Source: Evernia prunastri
Taxonomy: Eukaryota > Ascomycota > Lecanoromycetes > Lecanorales > Parmeliaceae
Direction: 5' to 3'
NCBI GenBank assembly: GCA_003184365.1
Contig: NKYR01000233.1
Coordinates: 1 to 25,783 of the forward strand
Length of the DNA: 25,783 nucleotides
The notes under the pieces are model-generated. The model searched no databases and was not told the DNA's origin. It worked only from the letters and a program-made list of their open reading frames with translations. Shown piece by piece: positions 20,942-25,783 of the stretch; within the stretch, counting starts at the first letter, position 1; every line of letters begins with the position of its first letter. Made by a program: the position numbers and the translations under genes.

Positions 20942-21525
20942 ATGGGTATGATCAAGACGGCTATAATAACAGGTGGGGGGGTGTATGCGGTCAACAAACT
21001 TGCCAAGTAAGCGACATCACCGCCTGCATGCCTTCCAGACAAGGCTCGAATGACCCTATGTTCAGTGCAGCCGAGAGGCGCCACAGCAGTTCCCACGATT
21101 ACGAACAGCGTGAACACTCACAGACAGAGTATCCTCGAAGAAGTCGCACTCCCCCACAATACCAAACATACGACCAAGCCCGTACCATCGAGGGAAGTGG
21201 CCCTGAAAGCAACGCGCCGCCGGGATATTGGTACTCAGCAGAACACAATGCCTACTATCCCGTACCACGCGCTCAGCCAGGAGACACGAGCAAGAAGGCA
21301 ACCTTGTCGTCGCAGCGCGGGTACCAATACCACGGCCCAGTCAATGAGCAGCTTGTCTACCCTCCTGCGTACTCATCCCAGTACCAGACCGAGTACGCAT
21401 CGACCCCAAGTCAACGCAGTGAGCACGCTCAAGGTGCGTCACCAGGTTTTTCTCGAGGTGACTTTGCTGGACAGGCGATTGACTATATCATACATGCGGC
21501 AGATGGGAACAAGCGAAACAGTTAG
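20942..21525 (+). CDS. Small Tyr/Gln/Ser-rich protein with an N-terminal hydrophobic segment, two exons
   Basis: Exon 1 (20942-21006) encodes MGMIKTAIITGGGVYAVNKL, a short Gly-rich hydrophobic start common in small fungal proteins of unknown function. Intron 1 is placed at 21007-21065 (59 nt): donor GTAAGC, branch-like GAATGACC, acceptor TTCAG. Splicing gives AAERRHSSSHDYEQ at the junction and a 174-aa protein. A closer acceptor at 21038 is possible but would leave only a 32-nt intron. The rest is polar and low-complexity, rich in Tyr, Gln, Ser and Pro (GYWYSAEHNAYYPVP), and probably disordered, ending AIDYIIHAADGNKRNS. The N-terminal segment could insert in or associate with a membrane. Function unknown. 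Confidence 0.75.
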
Positions 21526-21828
21526 AGGAGCTCTTGGTTAGAGGACCGAAAGATTGTTTGCGTTGGGATTTGGCTGCAGCGATATTGTTTTTGTATTTAC
21601 CGTTGAGCGAATGCGATGCGTGATGTATCAGGGGGGCTTAAGCATAGAATGTATCATACAAGACACAAGACTGCAAAATAACCGTAGTGCCACGTGGCAA
21701 GGAAAGGGATGATTTGACAGCACGTCGCGCGCTGCGCCATGTTATTGTGTCGTGGAAGCTTGCGATAAATTGTACATATTTTTTTATTTTATAGACTGGC
21801 AAAGGCTACACCTGTAGACCATGTTCGT
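21526..21828. other. Intergenic, nothing recognised
   Basis: 3' flank of the preceding gene, with a T-rich run at about 21780-21792. That run lies just beyond the 3' end of the minus-strand tRNA-like sequence at 21829, so it could act as an RNA polymerase III terminator for it. Confidence 0.35.
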
Positions 21829-21879
21829 AGGGGACTCGAACCCCTCCTTCTTTGTCTTTACGCAGTTTTAGCATACTGC
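21829..21879 (-). tRNA. tRNA-Ser(GCU)-like 3' fragment
   Basis: On the minus strand, AGGGG-TTCGAGT-CCCCT (21845-21829) forms a perfect 5-bp T-arm with a 7-nt loop and contains a consensus B-box (GGTTCGANTCC). Upstream, GCAGT pairs with ACTGC (21879-21862) around a loop containing GCT; the loop has 8 bases instead of 7, one A too many. The 16 bases between the arms would suit the long variable arm of a serine tRNA. No D-arm or matching 5' acceptor strand is found, so this is a fragment or pseudogene and unlikely to make a working tRNA. Confidence 0.4.
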
Positions 21880-22103
21880 CGCGCAATAATATTGTACGAT
21901 CGTTATGTGATCTGACTGATCATCTATTCCCCTTGCGGGTCAAGGTAACGAATAAACGATACAATAGATATGGCCTCGGAAGGTCTTTTGATAAAGGATT
22001 ATCCCCATGATATCCTGCCTTGAATAGGGAGATTGACTATCGAGTGCAATGCTCAGCACAACCCCTAGCTCTATTAAAGGTCTTTTGGCCCTCTGAGTCT
22101 CGA

Positions 22104-22141
22104 TTCTATTGTAGTCACCACTACGAGCTCATACAATAGAA
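22104..22141. repeat. Perfect 10-bp inverted repeat
   Basis: TTCTATTGTA at 22104-22113 is the exact reverse complement of TACAATAGAA at 22132-22141, with an 18-base spacer. A further near copy, ATACAATAGA, lies around 21960. It may form a hairpin; the function is unknown. Confidence 0.7.
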
Positions 22142-22906
22142 CCGTATGTAGATCGCTTGGCTCTCCTAACAAGTAGAAGGTTCGTAGCCAGCACCGCGTA
22201 CAGGTGGATCTCATTGCTGACCTTGCGATGGAATGTGGACGCGTCTAGACGCGCTGAAAACCTACTAGCGCGTTACGACGCCAGATCGAACTTCGGAGCC
22301 TTCCTCTCAGCATTGACCGCTTTACATCGATCAGACTGCAATCCTTTGCTTACGATGCTGCAATCCCCGTCGCCTCAACTTCAAACCTATACCGAACAGC
22401 ACGCTCGTTGTCACAAGCTATCTCGAGGTTTCAAGACAGGCCAGATCGCCTCTTTTCCTGCGCACGTCCACCACAATGCACTTCCCCGAAACCTGTGGGC
22501 TGGCAAACTTGTAAAACTTGAAACAGATATTTTGGGACGTCTCTACCGAGGGGTACCTGGCGTTTGTTCGATCCCGGCTTGTATTTGATCTCACTTCCTG
22601 CAAGCCCACCCTTATGCGCTTCAAACGTCCGTCTCTTTCTCCAACGTCGTTTCTCCCTCTTCCAGGAACGAAGACTAGGCCAAGCCACACGTCTCGATGT
22701 CTCAGGAATCAAGATGTCGAGAAACGCGGCCCGGAGTGTTTGCATGGGGTTGCGCATAAATCGAAACCTGTGTTTGGCGGAAGAAAGGCCCTAGCTTGCC
22801 TTGTTTCGGACAATTTTTCTCGTTTAGCGATCCTCTCAGGATCGATGTGCCGTCTGACCATGTGTATTGCCCAAAGTTAATGGAACATACTTGTCATACA
22901 GAGATA
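22142..22906. other. Intergenic, unsupported ORFs only
   Basis: A plus-strand frame of 143 codons (22157-22588) begins at TTG and shows no domain. Overlapping frames of 90-120 codons on both strands around 22418-22880 also lack recognisable features. Nothing here is called. Confidence 0.45.
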
Positions 22907-22914
22907 TCTATAAG
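22907..22914 (+). promoter_or_regulatory. TATA-like element of the aspzincin-like gene
   Basis: TCTATAAG lies about 93 nt upstream of the ATG at 23007, a normal distance for a fungal leader of about 60 nt. Confidence 0.45.
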
Positions 22915-23006
22915 TGTAAGAAGTTTCCAGTCAAAACAGAATCGTTGCAATCTTTCCACTTTAGTCTCTGTTGATCAGATTCGCTATTATCCTTTGCGCC
23001 TTCACC

Positions 23007-23840
23007 ATGGCAGTCTTCCACCACGCATTCTCCCTCTCTTTACTCGTATCCATACTACCATTCCTCGCCACAGCATCACCTCTCTCACCCCGAACCACCC
23101 ACTATGGCCTTATCTTCGCCGCCGAACCAGGATGCACTCCCGACCAAACGACCCAAGTGATGAACGCCATCGCCGACATGCGCACCCTCTGCAACAGCGC
23201 CATCGCCGCCCTGCAGGCCCCCTCCAACAGCCTCTCCTCCTACTTCTTCCAATCCGGCTCCTTTTCCACCGCGAGCGCCGTCTTCAGCGCCGCCCTCACC
23301 GTGTCGCAACCCCTGGCCGACCTACCCACCGACGACTCACGCGGCAACATACAGATCCAACTCTTCTGCGCCAACGACACCGACGCCACCTGCAACGCGG
23401 GATCCCCAGGAAACAACAACCCGAAGGATAGCAGCTCCAAAAACCCAACATGGGGCTACATCGGCTCGAACCCCATCACCGGCGCCGGCAACGTCGCCGC
23501 GCAGATCTTTGCCTGTCCCGCTATGCTCAACGGGACACTGCCCCGCGACGCGGCCTCGTGCACCGGGACACCAGGAGGGGCGACGCTGGGATGGGCGTTC
23601 CTGCGCACCTTCGTCCAGCTCAAGACGTTGCAGTCCATTCCGAAATTGGCGACTTGGGACGCGATTGCGGATCAGGCACCGGGGGTGGAGCAGAGCCATG
23701 AGTTGGTGGAGAACGGGACGGGTGAGTCTGCGTTGAATGCGGACAATTTCGCGGAGCTGGCGCTTTGGGCTTTGAATATAGGTGCGAGTGGGAACGCTGG
23801 ACAGCCGTTTCAGTGTCCTCAGAACTTGCCTTTTAGCTAA
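23007..23840 (+). CDS. Secreted aspzincin-like protein lacking the HExxH zinc motif
   Basis: A 277-aa single-exon protein. I chose the ATG at 23007 because of its CACCATGG context and the signal peptide that follows (about residues 1-24, ending ATASP); the frame is also open upstream but has no ATG. The layout follows fungal lysine-specific metallo-endopeptidase (M35/aspzincin-like) proteins: a helical N-terminal part (QVMNAIADMRTLCNSAIAAL), the GYIGSNP and IFACPAMLNG segments, and a C-terminal ALNADNFAELALWALNIG segment with the Asp (246) that would be the third zinc ligand. Where HExxH is expected the sequence reads RTFVQ (200-204), so both His and the Glu are absent and it is probably not a protease. 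A HELVE at 231 is not the motif. Codons are strongly C-ending in the first half. Family assignment is from recognition. Confidence 0.7.
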   Translation: MAVFHHAFSLSLLVSILPFLATASPLSPRTTHYGLIFAAEPGCTPDQTTQVMNAIADMRTLCNSAIAALQAPSNSLSSYFFQSGSFSTASAVFSAALTVSQPLADLPTDDSRGNIQIQLFCANDTDATCNAGSPGNNNPKDSSSKNPTWGYIGSNPITGAGNVAAQIFACPAMLNGTLPRDAASCTGTPGGATLGWAFLRTFVQLKTLQSIPKLATWDAIADQAPGVEQSHELVENGTGESALNADNFAELALWALNIGASGNAGQPFQCPQNLPFS

Positions 23841-24459
23841 GTGTGTTCTGTACCATTTATCGTTGTCAGATGTGGAGAGGGCGCAATGTAATCATTTTGA
23901 TCTCCTGTCTCGAACGAATAATCACTATCAGAGTCTCCACTCGCTCTCGACGGGCCGACTGTTACTATACCCTTGGACAAGTCTGATTTAGTTGTTCTCA
24001 ATACGCCTTACAGAAGAGGGGACCTGCACATCTGATCCAGGCCAGACATAGCCATGGCCGGCCGCCTTCTTGCACTGCGGTGGCTTCTCCATTTACGAAC
24101 CCGCGCAAGATTTCGAAAGTCTCGTCGAGCCGCCCAAAAAATCCTGGGTTGGTAAGGTACGTAGTGATATTGAACGCGACCAGAGTCACAAATCCCCAAC
24201 AGCCCAAGAACCTCATACAAACCATTTGACAAGCTCTCGTCCTTGGCTTGAACTTTCAAATCAAAGCTAACTTATTATTGATTATGAGACTCCAACGATG
24301 TCAACTAAGGCGCTCACCAACGTTACAGCCTAGCCAATCATGCAATTCCCTCGACACATTATTACGTCGCTCATAGGTGAAGAGTGACAGGAAAACTGGA
24401 CGGGAAGAAACTAGACCCTACAACTCTCCGTCTCCAGACCTCTGATATTATGAGTCTCT
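23841..24459. other. Convergent intergenic region
   Basis: This lies between two convergent genes and should hold both 3' ends. A minus-strand frame at 23998-24225 (75 codons) includes a fairly natural stretch (FNITTYLTNPGFFGRLDE), which might be a fragment of an old gene, but nothing extends it. Confidence 0.4.
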
Positions 24460-25367
24460 TCAGACCCCATTCAACGTATTCTGCGCCTCAAAAACATTAC
24501 CACGATCGAAGTAATCCACCAGTATTCCCACTGGCGCTCTGCCATACAGCCCAATGCACAGATCGGCCTGCGCGCCAATGCTGCCTACCCCCGTGGCCGC
24601 ATTGGTGGTATTATCTGCCGCATCATCTGGTATATCGATCCCGTCCAGGTCGAGATCGAGGAAGTGATTGACAATGTACATGCGACCATCTGCCGTTACG
24701 CCGGGTGGCCGGTCGATGGTGCACTCCGGAAATGTTGGATCTGTGGTATCATATGGTGTCTCGAAGAAATAAGTGAACTCGTCCAGAATATAAGGTACCG
24801 AGGCGTTGGCGCCAGCATCCACGAAGGCGACCACGCGAGTCCCAGCTGTGATCAAGTCGCCCAGCGTAGGCCAAGATTTCAAGTCAATAGGCGAGGTTGG
24901 GGGAGTATATGCATAAGACTTGAGCCCGCTAGATGTGTAGGCTGCATCGAACATGCTGACGGGTACGTTGTCGCCATTTACGAGCAGGATAGTTATTACC
25001 TCGCTCGGGTTGGCATCGAGCCATGTTTTGACTGTGGATAGGTACGATTCCAGCCTGCCGGCATCTTCTTCGAAGCATGAGGTATGGCAAAGCTCCAAGG
25101 TTCCAAAAAGATTTTTGTGGGACTGGGTTGAAGAAATCGGATACCGGCATCGAGTTGAGCTGTCACAGAGATATCTTGATTGTCCTGGGGAAGCTCGCCA
25201 ACGAAAGCAGAGTCGTGAGTTCCGATTGTAGTGATGTTTGAGTATTGACGGCTGCAGAGATCAGCGTAGCCATTACAGAGGGTTTGCGCTTTCGTGGAAT
25301 CAAGGTAAACAAAAAGTAGCAAGACAAGGGAGATCAAGGACGAAGGCATCGCGAAATGAGGGTTCAT
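24460..25367 (-). pseudogene. Secreted PI-PLC-like phosphodiesterase, frameshifted
   Basis: The start at 25367 (MNPHF) or 25349 (MPSS) gives a signal peptide (SLISLVLLLFVYLDSTKA). The ATG at 25409 is unlikely because it touches the TATA box. The first catalytic His is in ITTIGTHDSAF (His51) and the second in LELCHTSC, as in the PI-PLC X-domain / PLC-like TIM-barrel family. Later family segments are present: VKTWLDANPSEVITILLVN, RVVAFVDAGA and VGILVDYFDRGNVF. Such enzymes cleave phosphoinositides or GPI anchors. The first frame ends its match at DAGIRFLQ (about 25128); the rest continues one frame over from TQSHKNL to the stop at 24460. One missing base beside a CCC run explains this, and with it the protein would be about 302 aa. 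No splice sites fit. Either a new pseudogene or an assembly indel. Confidence 0.85.
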
Positions 25368-25409
25368 AAATGGGAAAGACTTGGAAACCTTGCAGCAGAC
25401 GGTCTGCAT

Positions 25410-25416
25410 TTATATA
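25410..25416 (-). promoter_or_regulatory. TATA box of the PLC-like gene
   Basis: On the minus strand TATATAA ends immediately before the ATG at 25409. Transcription should begin some 25-35 nt further on, so translation more likely starts at the ATG at 25367 or 25349, both of which give a better signal peptide. Confidence 0.6.
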
Positions 25417-25783
25417 GAACATAACGCGTGCAACACCCCATGTTGGCGGTGGCCTCGAAGCACACACACAACTCACTCCTTGACAAAAGGACCAAATGAC
25501 GCCATCACTGGCAGAGTTCACCTTGGACAAAGATAGATGATGATGGCCATGCGACATCATTGTGTAGGCTTTTCATTTGATAGCAGCCAAAGAAATTGAC
25601 GCACCTTTACCCGTGCCTCATCAGGGTATCACGAGGGATGCATCACCAGCACTTGTTGTCTTGAATGAATTTTCCAGGTTTGATTTGATTGATTGATTGA
25701 TTGATTATATCATACTACCCTGAAGTCTTGCCTGATTGGCCGACTATGCGAGATCATGTAATTTATCTATCAAATGCTCTGAA
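25417..25783. other. Upstream region of the PLC-like gene
   Basis: Promoter-side sequence to the end of the window. An 86-codon minus-strand frame (25560-25300) overlaps the gene start in another frame and is a shadow. Apart from the GATT microsatellite nothing is recognised. Confidence 0.4.
25687..25706. repeat. (GATT)5 microsatellite
   Basis: Five perfect GATT units, preceded by one GATTT and followed by ATATC. Confidence 0.9.

Noticed and set aside
21007..21038. A 32-nt intron in the 174-aa gene
   Set aside because: Shorter than usual for fungi; the acceptor at 21065 gives 59 nt, a branch-like site and a better junction.
21900..22150. Mitochondrial DNA insertion (NUMT)
   Set aside because: Considered because of the tRNA-like sequence, but base composition is near the window average and no mitochondrial gene is recognisable.
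22796..23431. Plus-strand Arg/His-rich 211-codon frame
   Set aside because: Shadow of the C-ending codons of the aspzincin-like gene.
1..25783. CRISPR array, transposase, LTR or terminal inverted repeats
   Set aside because: No spaced direct repeats, no transposase or reverse transcriptase motifs and no paired long terminal repeats were seen in any frame.

Overview
The window is the left end of a chromosome of a filamentous ascomycete fungus. It opens with about 16 copies of the CCCTAA telomere repeat. Its genes have short fungal introns (about 47-60 nt) with CTRAC-like branch points. Gene families typical of Pezizomycotina are present: fungal SLATT, a BAHD/Tri101-type acyltransferase, a Ser-rich mucin and an Argonaute. 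The class might be Dothideomycetes, but the sequence alone does not prove it.

Layout. 1-98 is telomere, followed by AT-rich subtelomeric DNA to about 480. 711-1643 (-) is a two-TM SLATT-domain protein, the first gene from the telomere. 2774-4322 (-) holds a poorly resolved hypothetical gene or genes. 4645-8298 (-) is a large secreted Ser/Thr-rich mucin-like protein: two exons, about 1169 aa, two tandem-repeat arrays and an embedded apple-like domain. 8664-9120 (-) and 9463-9887 (+) are decayed gene relics, the second a RING-finger relic. 10167-10906 (-) is a three-exon multi-pass membrane protein. 11573-12960 (-) is a BAHD acyltransferase whose C-terminus is out of frame. 14279-17746 (-) is a six-exon Argonaute with an intact DEDH catalytic tetrad, a Gly-rich N-terminus and a CCHC zinc knuckle formed across the first splice junction; one single-base frame break lies in exon 3. 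18135-18779 (-) is a hypothetical ORF. 19089-19781 (+) is a class I SAM methyltransferase. 20942-21525 (+) is a two-exon small Tyr/Gln/Ser-rich protein. 21829-21879 (-) is the 3' part of a tRNA-Ser(GCU)-like sequence. 23007-23840 (+) is a secreted aspzincin-like protein without the HExxH motif. 24460-25367 (-) is a secreted PI-PLC-like phosphodiesterase, also broken by one base.

There is no evident operon-like pathway or biosynthetic cluster. The recurring themes are secreted or surface proteins, defence-type proteins (SLATT, Argonaute) and gene decay. Three conserved genes (acyltransferase, Argonaute, PLC) each carry exactly one single-nucleotide frame break. This means either subtelomeric pseudogenisation or uncorrected long-read indels. 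Splice structures were deduced by eye from GT/AG sites, branch points and restored family motifs; no search was run.
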